From: JAHECQ01 sp047638695
GTDB taxonomy: Bacteria > Actinomycetota > Acidimicrobiia > Acidimicrobiales > SZUA-35
Direction of reading: 5' to 3'
Assembly: GCA_047638695.1 (NCBI GenBank)
Contig: JBLINY010000189.1
Coordinates: forward strand, 1 to 6,217
DNA length: 6,217 nt
The position numbers and the translations under genes were made by a program. Positions 1 through 6,056 of this stretch are shown piece after piece; positions within the stretch are counted from its first letter, which is position 1, and the number at the start of each line of letters is the position of its first letter. The notes under the pieces were generated by a model, which was not told the DNA's origin, searched no databases, and saw only the letters and a list, made by a program, of their open reading frames with translations.

Positions 1-372
1 TCGCGGGCAACGCTTCCCGAGATCACTGCATACAAAACCCGAATGGGCTGGGATTTCCCCTGGTACTCGTCGGCCGACAGTTCGTTCAATTTCGATATGG
101 GTGCCAGCTTCACCGCGGCTGAGATCGCGACGGGCGAGCGGCTGTACAACTACCAAACGCAACTACCGCACGGCGATGAGAGTCCGGGCATGAGCATCTT
201 CATCAAGGATGCAGACGACCGTGTGTTCCTCACCTACCAGACGTTTTCCCGTGGTCTGGACATGTTGAACGGCACATACCACATGCTTGATCTCACCCCG
301 AAGGGTCGCGATGAAGACGAGCTGCCGTGGGGGATGGCGTGGCTTCAGCGCCACGATCAGTACCCAACCTGA
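1..372 (+). CDS. DUF899 family thioredoxin-like protein, C-terminal part
   Basis: The frame is open from the first base and ends at TGA 370-372, so 123 C-terminal residues are visible and the start lies outside the window. The first ATG at 43 is internal, not a start: family similarity (AYKTRMGWDFPWYSS) already runs through it. Recognisable DUF899 (COG4312) blocks, in order, are RMGWDFPWYSS, FNFDMGASF, ESPGMSIFIKD, VFLTYQTFSRGLDMLNGTYH, LDLTPKGRDE and the terminal W-x-x-RHDQY. The family has a thioredoxin-like fold and is often annotated as a putative dithiol-disulfide oxidoreductase, but no substrate is established. Any redox motif would lie in the missing N-terminal half, so activity cannot be judged. 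It is 74 bases upstream of the next start on the same strand, with no convincing terminator between, so co-transcription is possible. Confidence 0.9.
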   Translation, partial: SRATLPEITAYKTRMGWDFPWYSSADSSFNFDMGASFTAAEIATGERLYNYQTQLPHGDESPGMSIFIKDADDRVFLTYQTFSRGLDMLNGTYHMLDLTPKGRDEDELPWGMAWLQRHDQYPT

Positions 373-434
373 CCAATCTGGTTGCTTCCGGTGGCCACGG
401 GCACGACCGAGCTGACAGAGTGGGCTGAGACTAC

Positions 435-439
435 GGGGG
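435..439 (+). promoter_or_regulatory. Ribosome binding site that fixes the dehydrogenase start
   Basis: A GGGGG run lies 7 bases before ATG 447 but only 1 base before the in-frame GTG at 441. The spacing favours ATG 447 (MKLGFIG), which is also where family members begin. The rest of the 373-446 gap shows only short palindromes (ACCAATCTGGT at about 373, GTGGCCAC at about 392) and no good terminator. Confidence 0.6.
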
Positions 440-446
440 TGTGACC

Positions 447-1349
447 ATGAAGCTTGGGTTCATTGGTGTTGGAAACATGGGTGGGCCGATGGCCGGCCAT
501 GTGGTGGCGGCTGGCCACGATGTCGCAGTGTTCGACCTGCGGCCTGAGTCGGCCGATGTACTGGTCGAGGCGGGCGCTCGCCGGGCCGGCTCACCTGCGG
601 ACGCCGCGGCCGGGGCCGAGGCCGTCTTGTTGTCATTGCCTATGCCTCGAGATGTCGAGGAGGTCGTTACCAGTGCGGGCGGTTTGTTTGACACCCTGGC
701 CTCGGGCAGCACGATTTTGGATCTCACCACCAGTTCACCCACGCTCAGCCGTGAGCTGGCAGCTCAGGGAAGCGAGCGCAACATCGCTTTTCTCGATGCT
801 CCCGTTTCCGGCGGAGTTCACGGGGCTCGGAAGGGCACGCTGGCCGTGATGGTCGGGGGACCCGAGGACGTCTTCGAGACCTACAAGCCCGTGCTTGAGA
901 CCTTCGGGGCCAAGGTGGTGCTATGTGGTGACGTCGGGGCCGGGAATGTGGTCAAGGCAGTGAACAACATGCTTGCGTTCGTGAACATGCTCGGGATGAT
1001 CGAAGGGCTGCTGCTTGGGGCCAAGGCCGGTGTCGATCCGCGGGTCTTGCGCGAGGTGGTGCAGGCCAGCAGTGGCGCCAGCTTCGTGTGGGACGGTGGA
1101 ACCCGGGCCATCTTGCGAGACCGCCTACCCGCCTCGTTCACTACGACGTTGGCGGGCAAGGACATTGGCTTGGCCGTTGACCTGGCCGCTGAACTCGATG
1201 TTCCTGTGCCGATGGGGCAGCAGGCCCAGAACCTGCTCGAGACGTATCGTGACAACGGTTTTGCTGACGAGGACATTTTGGCCACCGTGCGAGCACTGGA
1301 AGAACAGGCCAACTTCGTCGTGAGGGGAATGGCTCCTGATGCCACCTGA
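447..1349 (+). CDS. NAD(P)-dependent beta-hydroxyacid dehydrogenase (3-hydroxyisobutyrate dehydrogenase family)
   Basis: A 300-residue protein, the usual length for this family, which oxidises beta-hydroxyacids such as 3-hydroxyisobutyrate or reduces tartronate semialdehyde in the cytosol. The N-terminal Rossmann fold (about 1-160) opens with GFIGVGNMGGPM (dinucleotide-binding G7, G9, G12). Strand 2 ends in VFD with Asp30, which usually indicates NAD rather than NADP preference. The substrate-binding motif DAPVSGG is at 117-123. The catalytic motif GxxxKxxxN gives Lys170 and Asn174. KDIGLAVDLAAE near 238-249 is the conserved C-terminal helical segment. The start at ATG 447 is chosen on Shine-Dalgarno spacing; GTG 441 would add two residues. 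The last 11 bases overlap the CoA-transferase gene, implying coupled translation. The exact substrate is not determinable; 3-hydroxyisobutyrate dehydrogenase and 2-hydroxy-3-oxopropionate reductase are both possible. Confidence 0.93.
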   Translation: MKLGFIGVGNMGGPMAGHVVAAGHDVAVFDLRPESADVLVEAGARRAGSPADAAAGAEAVLLSLPMPRDVEEVVTSAGGLFDTLASGSTILDLTTSSPTLSRELAAQGSERNIAFLDAPVSGGVHGARKGTLAVMVGGPEDVFETYKPVLETFGAKVVLCGDVGAGNVVKAVNNMLAFVNMLGMIEGLLLGAKAGVDPRVLREVVQASSGASFVWDGGTRAILRDRLPASFTTTLAGKDIGLAVDLAAELDVPVPMGQQAQNLLETYRDNGFADEDILATVRALEEQANFVVRGMAPDAT

Positions 1350-2532
1350 GGAAGAGTTACCGCTCGACCATCTGCTCGTCCTCGATCTCACCGCATTCAG
1401 GGCCGGACCAACTGCGGTGCGTCAACTGTCCGATTGGGGAGCCCGTGTGATCACGATCGAACGGCCGGTCGTCGAAGGTGACGAGGGTTTGCTGGGCGCT
1501 CGTTTCGGTTCCGACTTCCAGAATCTTCGTCGTAATAATGAATCGCTGACGCTCGATCTGAAACAGCCCGAGGGCAAAGCCCTGTTTTTGGAACTGGTGG
1601 TCCGAGCCGATGTGCTTGTTGAGAACTTCGCGCCTGGCGTCACCGACCGGTTGGGTCTCGACTATGAGTCGCTGAGGGCGGTGAATCCCCGTTTGGTCTA
1701 CGGCAGCATCTCAGGCTTTGGTCGTGTGGGGCCGTGGTCGAGTCGACCCGGCTACGACCAAGTCGCACAGGGTATGGCGGGCTTGATGTCGGTAACGGGG
1801 CTTCCCGGACAGGGCCCCGTCCGTTCGGGGCACGCTGTCGCCGACAGCTCGTCTGGCATCTATCTCTCGTTCGGCATTCTCATGGCCATCATCCGGCGCG
1901 AGCGCACCGGCGAGGGGTCGTGGGTGCGGACCTCGTTGCTCGAAGCCCTCATATCGATGATGGATTTCCAGGCTGCCCGAGTGTTGATGGAGGGTGAGGT
2001 GCCCCAACAGCAGGGCAACTTCCATCCGACCGGCGTGCCGATGGGGACGTTTCCTGCCTCTGATGGTGTGTTCAATCTTGCTCCCGGCACCAACGCTCAT
2101 TTCCGGATGGTGTGTGACGTTCTTGGGCATCCCGAGTGGGCCGACGACGAGCGGTACTCGCGGCCCGGATCGCGGCGTAAGCGCCGCGACGAGGTGAACA
2201 CCATGATTGCCACGGTCACTTCCAGCAAGCCGGCCGAACATTGGATTGACGCCTTCCTGGCTGTCGGTGTGCCCGCTGGGCCCGTGCTCGACCTCGGTGA
2301 AGTCTTCGCCCACCCGCAGGTGCAAGCGCTTGGTATCGCGCAGCCGGTTGAACATCCGGAGTTTGAGTCTGCGGCGGTGGTCGGTCAGCCGCTGACGTTC
2401 GGTGACGGAGTTGGTGGACGAGGGGTCCGCACCGCGGCGCCAACTCTTGGCCAGCACACTGCCGCCATTCTCAGCGAGCTCGGGCGGAGTCAGGCTGACA
2501 TCGAGACGCTCCGGGCCAACAACACCGTTTGA
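1339..2532 (+). CDS. Family III CoA-transferase (CaiB/BaiF family)
   Basis: A 397-residue protein, typical for family III CoA-transferases, which move CoA between carboxylic acids through an aspartyl anhydride/thioester intermediate. The N-terminal block LDLTAFRAGPTAVRQLSDWG and VITIERP (to about 42) is standard. It is followed by LTLDLKQPEGK (70-80), VENFAPGVTDRLGLDY (94-109), SGFGRVGPW (125-133) and GYDQVAQGMAGLMSVTG (138-154). The nucleophile is Asp169 in AVADSSSG, the same number as the catalytic Asp of formyl-CoA transferase. The RRERTGEGSWVRTSLLEA block follows at 186-203. The common NFRPG motif reads NFAPG, and the usual NRNKRSL reads RRNNESL. The start overlaps the end of the dehydrogenase gene by 11 bases, with GAGGGGA at 1322-1328 as a ribosome site, so the two are probably co-translated. 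Acceptor and donor are unknown. Confidence 0.93.
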   Translation: MPPEEELPLDHLLVLDLTAFRAGPTAVRQLSDWGARVITIERPVVEGDEGLLGARFGSDFQNLRRNNESLTLDLKQPEGKALFLELVVRADVLVENFAPGVTDRLGLDYESLRAVNPRLVYGSISGFGRVGPWSSRPGYDQVAQGMAGLMSVTGLPGQGPVRSGHAVADSSSGIYLSFGILMAIIRRERTGEGSWVRTSLLEALISMMDFQAARVLMEGEVPQQQGNFHPTGVPMGTFPASDGVFNLAPGTNAHFRMVCDVLGHPEWADDERYSRPGSRRKRRDEVNTMIATVTSSKPAEHWIDAFLAVGVPAGPVLDLGEVFAHPQVQALGIAQPVEHPEFESAAVVGQPLTFGDGVGGRGVRTAAPTLGQHTAAILSELGRSQADIETLRANNTV

Positions 2533-2566
2533 CGGGCTGAGCTGTTCCAGCCAATTCGAGTAGCTC

Positions 2567-2605
2567 CACTCCACTCGGTGGGGTGATCGGTCGATCTCTA
2601 TTTTT
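2567..2605 (+). terminator. Possible weak terminator: hairpin followed by a late T-run
   Basis: CACTCCAC (2567-2574) pairs with GTGGGGTG (2578-2585) across a 3-base TCG loop: eight pairs, one of them G-U. The only T-run, TTTTT at 2601-2605, comes 15 bases later, further than in a classical intrinsic terminator. It lies 35 bases after the CoA-transferase stop, the right place to end that operon. The stem is clear by eye; the role is inferred. Confidence 0.35.
2585..2596. repeat. Short palindrome GATCGGTCGATC
   Basis: A perfect 5-base-arm inverted repeat (GATCG-GT-CGATC) immediately follows the hairpin at 2567-2585 and precedes the larger palindrome at 2603. Alone it could be chance; its interest is that three inverted repeats sit end to end in one short gap. 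Confidence 0.4.
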
Positions 2606-2622
2606 GCAGACGGATCTGCAAA
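2603..2622. promoter_or_regulatory. Operator-like 20-base palindrome upstream of the J-domain gene
   Basis: TTTGCAGA (2603-2610) and TCTGCAAA (2615-2622) are exact reverse complements around a CGGA centre. Two 8-base arms with a 4-base spacer is the geometry of a site for a dimeric repressor, for example of the TetR type. It ends 39 bases before ATG 2662, suitable for an operator near a promoter. No U-tract follows on either strand, so it is unlikely to be an intrinsic terminator. I could not pick out a convincing -10/-35 pair beside it, and no regulator gene is in the window. Confidence 0.5.
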
Positions 2623-2661
2623 CGACCTCTGGGTCGACACATCACGGAAGATTGAAGTTCC

Positions 2662-2994
2662 ATGGACGGAACGTTGGCGCACGCTGTTCTCGGCGTGCCA
2701 CAAGGCGCCTCGGCGGCCGCCATTACTCGAGCATTTCGCCAGCAGGCGGCTGTGCTCCACCCCGATCACGGTGGCGATAGCGCGGCCTTTGTGCGGCTGC
2801 AGGAAGCTCGATGCGTAGTGCTCGAGGGGACCTTTCGCCCAGTGGGCGCATGGTTCGACGCTGCCGCGGCGTCGGCAGCCCGCCGACAGCCGAATCGCGT
2901 GTGGTCCGAGCCCCTACGACGCCAAGCTCGGGCTATTGGTGCCCGACCCGCCCGAGACTTTGGCAAGGTGTTGGCCGAGGCTCTTGCCGCCTGA
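2662..2994 (+). CDS. Small stand-alone J-domain (DnaJ-like) protein
   Basis: A 110-residue protein with a J-domain at about residues 5-56. LGVPQGASAAAITRAFRQQA matches helices I-II of the J-domain, and the loop carries the diagnostic His33-Pro34-Asp35 in VLHPDHGGDS, which stimulates the ATPase of Hsp70 (DnaK). Helix III follows in AAFVRLQEA. There is no Gly/Phe region, zinc finger or substrate-binding domain, so it is a minimal J-protein. The tail (57-110) is Ala- and Arg-rich and ends DFGKVLAEALAA; I do not recognise it. The start at ATG 2662 sits just before the domain, with GGAAG (2646-2650) or GAAG (2654-2657) as candidate ribosome sites. The neighbours are metabolic, and no DnaK or GrpE gene is visible. 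The J-domain call is firm; the cellular role is unknown. Confidence 0.82.
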   Translation: MDGTLAHAVLGVPQGASAAAITRAFRQQAAVLHPDHGGDSAAFVRLQEARCVVLEGTFRPVGAWFDAAAASAARRQPNRVWSEPLRRQARAIGARPARDFGKVLAEALAA

Positions 2995-3058
2995 ACCTGA
3001 TCCCGGCGCTCGACTCTGCAGGTACCGGCATGGGAACCCGAATGTCGGGCCGTAGTAG

Positions 3059-3075
3059 CGTTAGTACGACCAACG
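3059..3075. promoter_or_regulatory. Imperfect palindrome just upstream of the amidohydrolase ribosome site
   Basis: CGTTAGTACGACCAACG is a 17-base imperfect inverted repeat: CGTT-x-GT and AC-x-AACG arms around ACG, with 12 of 16 arm positions symmetric. It ends 14 bases before ATG 3090 and just before the ribosome site, where a bound repressor could block expression. No promoter hexamers are clear in 2995-3058. Confidence 0.25.
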
Positions 3076-3079
3076 TTCT

Positions 3080-3086
3080 AGGGGGA
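3080..3086 (+). promoter_or_regulatory. Ribosome binding site that fixes the amidohydrolase start
   Basis: AGGGGGA lies 3 bases before ATG 3090, a slightly short spacing. It supports MAYDFVLRGG as the N-terminus over the in-frame upstream ATGs at 3030 and 3042, whose extra residues (SGRSSVSTTNVLGG) do not resemble the family. Confidence 0.55.
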
Positions 3087-3089
3087 ACC

Positions 3090-4796
3090 ATGGCTTACGA
3101 CTTTGTACTTCGCGGCGGCACCATTATTGATGGCACCGGCGCACCGGCTTACCAAGCAGATGTGGCGATCGTCGACGATCGAGTTGTCGAGATCGGAGAG
3201 TGTGTCGGCGAGGCGAAGCAGACCTACGACGCAACCGGACGCCTGATCACCCCGGGCTTCGTTGACATACACACGCATCTCGATGCTCAGCTGGCCTGGG
3301 ACCCCGTAGGCACCGTGTCGTGTTGGCATGGTGTGACTACCGCGGTGATGGGAAACTGTGGTGTCACCTTCGCCCCCTGCAAGCCGAGTGATCGGCAGAT
3401 GCTGGCCGAGATGATGGAGTCGGTCGAGGACATCCCGGCCGAGGCGATCATGTCGGGGCTGCCCTGGGATTGGGAGACCTACCCCGAGTATCTCGATAGT
3501 TACGCCAAGATGCCGAAGGGCATCAATGTCGGCGGCATGGTCGGCCATTGTTCGGTACGGATTGCGGCTATGGGCGACCGCGCCGTGGACCAACACCACG
3601 CCGGCGCCGAGGACATTGCCGAAATGTGCCGTCTGGTCGAGGAGGCAATGGAGGGTGGGGCGCTGGGCTTCTCGACATCGCGTACCTATCTGCATCAGAC
3701 CCCTGACGGCCGTGAGGTTCCCGGTACATGGGCCGCGCCCGAAGAGCTGCTCGCCATCGGCGAGGTGATGGGACGTCTGAATAAGGGCGTGTTCGAATGT
3801 GCGGTCGACAATGATCGCCAAGTTCACGGAATGGTCGGCGAGAAAGACCGCACCGTCATCGAACGTGAAGTGGCGTGGATGAAGGAGCTGTCCATTCGCA
3901 CCGGCCGGCCCGTCACCTTCGGCTTCGTCCAGAACCGCTCCGACCCGGATGGTTGGAAGTTCTGGCTCGAACTAGTGGCTGAGGCCAACGCCGCTGGCGC
4001 CGATATCCGGCCGCAGACCACCACCAGAGGCATCGGCGTGTTGTTTGGTCTGGCCAACCGCACGCCGTTCGACAACTGCAGCAAAGCCTGGCGTGGCATG
4101 CGCGACCTGACCTTCACCGAGAAGCTGGCCAAGCTGGAAGACCCCGACTTCAAAGCCCAGTTGGTTGCTGATGCCATCGCCACGCCAACCAAACTCGATA
4201 TCACCGGCATCTATCGACTCGACCCCACCCGGGTGAACTATGAGCCCGATACATCCGAGACCTTGGCTGCACACGCCGAGGCCCGCGGTGTGTCACCGGC
4301 CGAGGCGTTCCTCGATATGGCCATCGAGAGCGAGGCCCGTGGGTTGTGGAACTACCCGTTCCTCAACTTCGACTTCGATGCCATCGAAGCCAAGATCAAA
4401 GATCCGAGTGTCATCCTCGGTATTGGCGATGCCGGGGCCCACTGCGGTCAGATCCAGGACGCCAGCCAGTCGACGTATTTCCTCACCCGATGGGTGCGCG
4501 ATACCAACACCTGGACGCTTGAAGAAGGCATCAAGATGCTGACGTCGGAAGGCGCCGACCTGTTCGGCTTCGAGGATCGGGGGCGCCTGGTCGAAGGGGC
4601 CTACGCCGATCTGAACGTGATCGACTATGACGCCCTCGAGCTGAACTCACCCGAGTACGTCTACGACTTTCCCAACGGTGCTGGTCGGTGGATTCAAAAG
4701 GCTGGTGGCTACGACCTCACCATGGTGAACGGTGAGGTCTTCATGCGTGACGGCGAGCACCAGGGAGCGCTGGCCGGTCGAGTGATCCGGCTCTAA
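3090..4796 (+). CDS. Amidohydrolase of the N-acyl-D-amino-acid deacylase family
   Basis: A 568-residue cytosolic metal-dependent hydrolase of the D-aminoacylase/D-hydantoinase-like group (COG3653). The N-terminal beta segment (VLRGGTIIDGTGAPAYQADV, residues 6-25) and the C-terminal segment (GRLVEGAYADLNVID, near 498-512) form the small domain around a TIM barrel. Metal-site residues visible are His61 and His63 in DIHTHLDAQ, Cys90 in VMGNCGVTF, and Asp447 with His451 in GIGDAGAH. Further family blocks are GHCSVR at 152-157 and ALGFSTSRTYLH at 191-202. The two extra His ligands of classical D-aminoacylase are not seen where expected: those segments read GVFECAVDNDR and VTFGFVQNRS. Function may therefore differ from true D-aminoacylases; the family also covers other amide-bond hydrolases. 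It starts 95 bases after the J-domain gene, and its stop overlaps the convergent acyl-CoA dehydrogenase stop. Confidence 0.92.
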   Translation: MAYDFVLRGGTIIDGTGAPAYQADVAIVDDRVVEIGECVGEAKQTYDATGRLITPGFVDIHTHLDAQLAWDPVGTVSCWHGVTTAVMGNCGVTFAPCKPSDRQMLAEMMESVEDIPAEAIMSGLPWDWETYPEYLDSYAKMPKGINVGGMVGHCSVRIAAMGDRAVDQHHAGAEDIAEMCRLVEEAMEGGALGFSTSRTYLHQTPDGREVPGTWAAPEELLAIGEVMGRLNKGVFECAVDNDRQVHGMVGEKDRTVIEREVAWMKELSIRTGRPVTFGFVQNRSDPDGWKFWLELVAEANAAGADIRPQTTTRGIGVLFGLANRTPFDNCSKAWRGMRDLTFTEKLAKLEDPDFKAQLVADAIATPTKLDITGIYRLDPTRVNYEPDTSETLAAHAEARGVSPAEAFLDMAIESEARGLWNYPFLNFDFDAIEAKIKDPSVILGIGDAGAHCGQIQDASQSTYFLTRWVRDTNTWTLEEGIKMLTSEGADLFGFEDRGRLVEGAYADLNVIDYDALELNSPEYVYDFPNGAGRWIQKAGGYDLTMVNGEVFMRDGEHQGALAGRVIRL

Positions 4797-6013
4797 GCCC
4801 CGACGCGGGGTTCCTTGGGAAGCCCGAGCACACGCTCGCCAATGATGTTGCGTTGGATCTCGTTCGATCCTGAGTAAACGCTGGCTGGTCTGGCGCACAA
4901 CAAGTGATTCAGCCACGTTGCCGGGTCGTTGCCGCCTGTCGCGACGGGCGGCAACGGCACACTGGTCACGATCCCTTCGTGGGCTGCGGCAGCTTCTCCC
5001 AGGATGTTCATGGCAGCAAGCGTGATGTTTTGGTAGAGCTCGGTCCATTGGACCTTGCTGATAGACGATGCACCATTCGCTTCGCTGCCAGTCAGCACGG
5101 CGGTAAGCGTTTGCAGCCCGGAGGTGCGTAGCGCGCTTGTTCGGTTCTGTAGTTCGGCCAGCTGGTTGCGCACTATGGGGTTGGTGGTGAGCCCGCGCGT
5201 GCGGGCATTGTCGATCAGTTTGTCGAGGAGGGCCTGCATCACGAGAGGCACGGTGGTCGCGTCGCCGCCTCGCTCGAAGCTGAGCAGCTCGTTGGTTACG
5301 CGCCAGCCTTCGTTCGGTTCGCCGACGATGCAGTCGATCGGGGCTCGAGCGTCGGTGAAGAAGACCTCGTTGAAGTCCCGTCCGCCCGCTGCATTCAAGA
5401 TCGAGCGAACCTCGATGCCGGGTTGGTCGAGTTCGCATAACAGGAAACTGATGCCTCGGTGTTTCGGTGCATCAGGGTCGGTGCGGCACAACACGAAGAT
5501 CCAGTTCGCCAGGTGGCCGTGTGAGGTCCAGATCTTCTGACCATTGATCACCCACTCGTCGCCATCTCGGACGGCGCGGGTGTTGAGACCGGCCAGGTCG
5601 GATCCAGCATCGGGCTCGGAATAGCCCTGGCACCACCGGTCCTCGCCGGACAAGATGCGAGGCAGGTAGTGACGCTTCTGAGCTTCGGTTCCGCACGCCA
5701 GAAACGTGGGACCCATCATGTTGATGCCGAGGGTGTCGGTTGGGATGCCGTTGGGTGCCCCGGCCAAGGTGAACTCTTCCATCATCACGACTTGTTCGAT
5801 GGCCGAAAGGCCGCCGCCGCCATACTCGGCGGGCCATTCGGGGGCCAGCAACCGATGCTCGTTCAGCAGTTGCCGCCATTCCTCAAGCCACACATTGCGC
5901 TCGTCGTCGGGGAGAGCTTCAACGCCCTGCCAACCGGCCGGAAGATGCTCGGCGAGGAAGGAACGAATTTGTTCTCGATATGCATCGGCCCCAGCCGAGT
6001 AGGTCGCATCCAT
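4793..6013 (-). CDS. Acyl-CoA dehydrogenase (FadE-like)
   Basis: A 406-residue FAD-dependent dehydrogenase, normal length for the family, which introduces the alpha,beta double bond in an acyl-CoA thioester. The N-terminal helical domain runs to about 127 and includes APEWPAEYGGGGLS (57-70). The beta domain carries YSEPDAGSDLAGLNTRA (131-147) and WVINGQKIWTS (154-164). The C-terminal helical domain ends in YSGSNEIQRNIIGERVLGLP (380-399). The medium-chain-type catalytic Glu just before the GT/GS motif is replaced by Ser381. Glu247 in LLSFERGG fits the alternative helix-G catalytic base seen in isovaleryl- and long-chain-type enzymes. The set resembles actinobacterial FadE proteins, including those of steroid side-chain breakdown, some of which work as heteromeric pairs; no partner is visible here. 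ATG 6013 matches the usual family N-terminus. No Shine-Dalgarno is seen upstream, suggesting leaderless translation. The TAG stop overlaps the amidohydrolase TAA. Confidence 0.94.
   Translation of the reverse strand: MDATYSAGADAYREQIRSFLAEHLPAGWQGVEALPDDERNVWLEEWRQLLNEHRLLAPEWPAEYGGGGLSAIEQVVMMEEFTLAGAPNGIPTDTLGINMMGPTFLACGTEAQKRHYLPRILSGEDRWCQGYSEPDAGSDLAGLNTRAVRDGDEWVINGQKIWTSHGHLANWIFVLCRTDPDAPKHRGISFLLCELDQPGIEVRSILNAAGGRDFNEVFFTDARAPIDCIVGEPNEGWRVTNELLSFERGGDATTVPLVMQALLDKLIDNARTRGLTTNPIVRNQLAELQNRTSALRTSGLQTLTAVLTGSEANGASSISKVQWTELYQNITLAAMNILGEAAAAHEGIVTSVPLPPVATGGNDPATWLNHLLCARPASVYSGSNEIQRNIIGERVLGLPKEPRVGA
4796..4812 (+). terminator. Terminator-like hairpin at the convergent gene ends
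   Basis: CCCCG (4798-4802) pairs with CGGGG (4806-4810) around an ACG loop. G4797-T4811 and A4796-T4812 extend the stem to seven pairs. Read on the plus strand it follows the amidohydrolase TAA immediately and leads into TTCCTT, a weak U-tract, so it is a plausible terminator for that gene. The same bases encode the last residues (PRVGA) of the acyl-CoA dehydrogenase on the other strand. Confidence 0.45.
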
Positions 6014-6021
6014 GGGGCGAG

Positions 6022-6027
6022 ATCGTA
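6022..6027 (-). promoter_or_regulatory. Possible -10 element for a leaderless acyl-CoA dehydrogenase mRNA
   Basis: Read on the minus strand, TACGAT fits TAnnnT and lies 8 bases (CTCGCCCC) before ATG 6013. Transcription would then begin at or next to the A of the start codon, a common actinobacterial arrangement that would explain the missing ribosome site. No good -35 is seen, which is also common in actinobacteria. It is a single hexamer match, so support is modest. Confidence 0.35.
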
Positions 6028-6044
6028 GTCAAGCCTTGCCCTTT

Positions 6045-6050
6045 GGGAGG
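6045..6050 (+). promoter_or_regulatory. Strong ribosome-binding-like sequence before a leader ORF
   Basis: GGGAGG is the best Shine-Dalgarno match noted in the window and lies 6 bases before GTG 6057. On the plus strand it serves an eight-codon ORF, not a long one. It has no role in the acyl-CoA dehydrogenase on the other strand. Confidence 0.35.
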
Positions 6051-6056
6051 AAACGG

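Noticed and set aside
441..446. GTG 441 as the dehydrogenase start
   Set aside because: The GGGGG ribosome site would be only 1 base away; ATG 447 has proper spacing and matches the family N-terminus.
2603..2622. Reading the 20-base palindrome as an intrinsic terminator
   Set aside because: The T-run is on the 5' side and part of it is inside the stem; no U-tract follows the hairpin on either strand.
1711..2769. A 352-codon open frame on the minus strand opposite the CoA-transferase gene
   Set aside because: It lies antisense to a well-supported gene, has low-complexity His/Arg-rich composition with no recognisable domain, and is the expected shadow of GC-rich coding sequence.
2811..3089. 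In-frame N-terminal extension of the amidohydrolase back to 2811
   Set aside because: It would overlap the J-domain gene, the extra residues look non-coding, and family members begin at MAYD-like N-termini; AGGGGGA before ATG 3090 supports the shorter protein.
3078..3827. A 249-codon minus-strand open frame opposite the amidohydrolase
   Set aside because: The plus strand here encodes unmistakable amidohydrolase motifs (HTHLDAQ, GNCG); the antisense protein shows no family features.
4647..5438. A 263-codon minus-strand open frame overlapping the acyl-CoA dehydrogenase in another frame
   Set aside because: Its product is Arg/His-rich and unlike any family I know, while the alternative frame encodes a complete acyl-CoA dehydrogenase.
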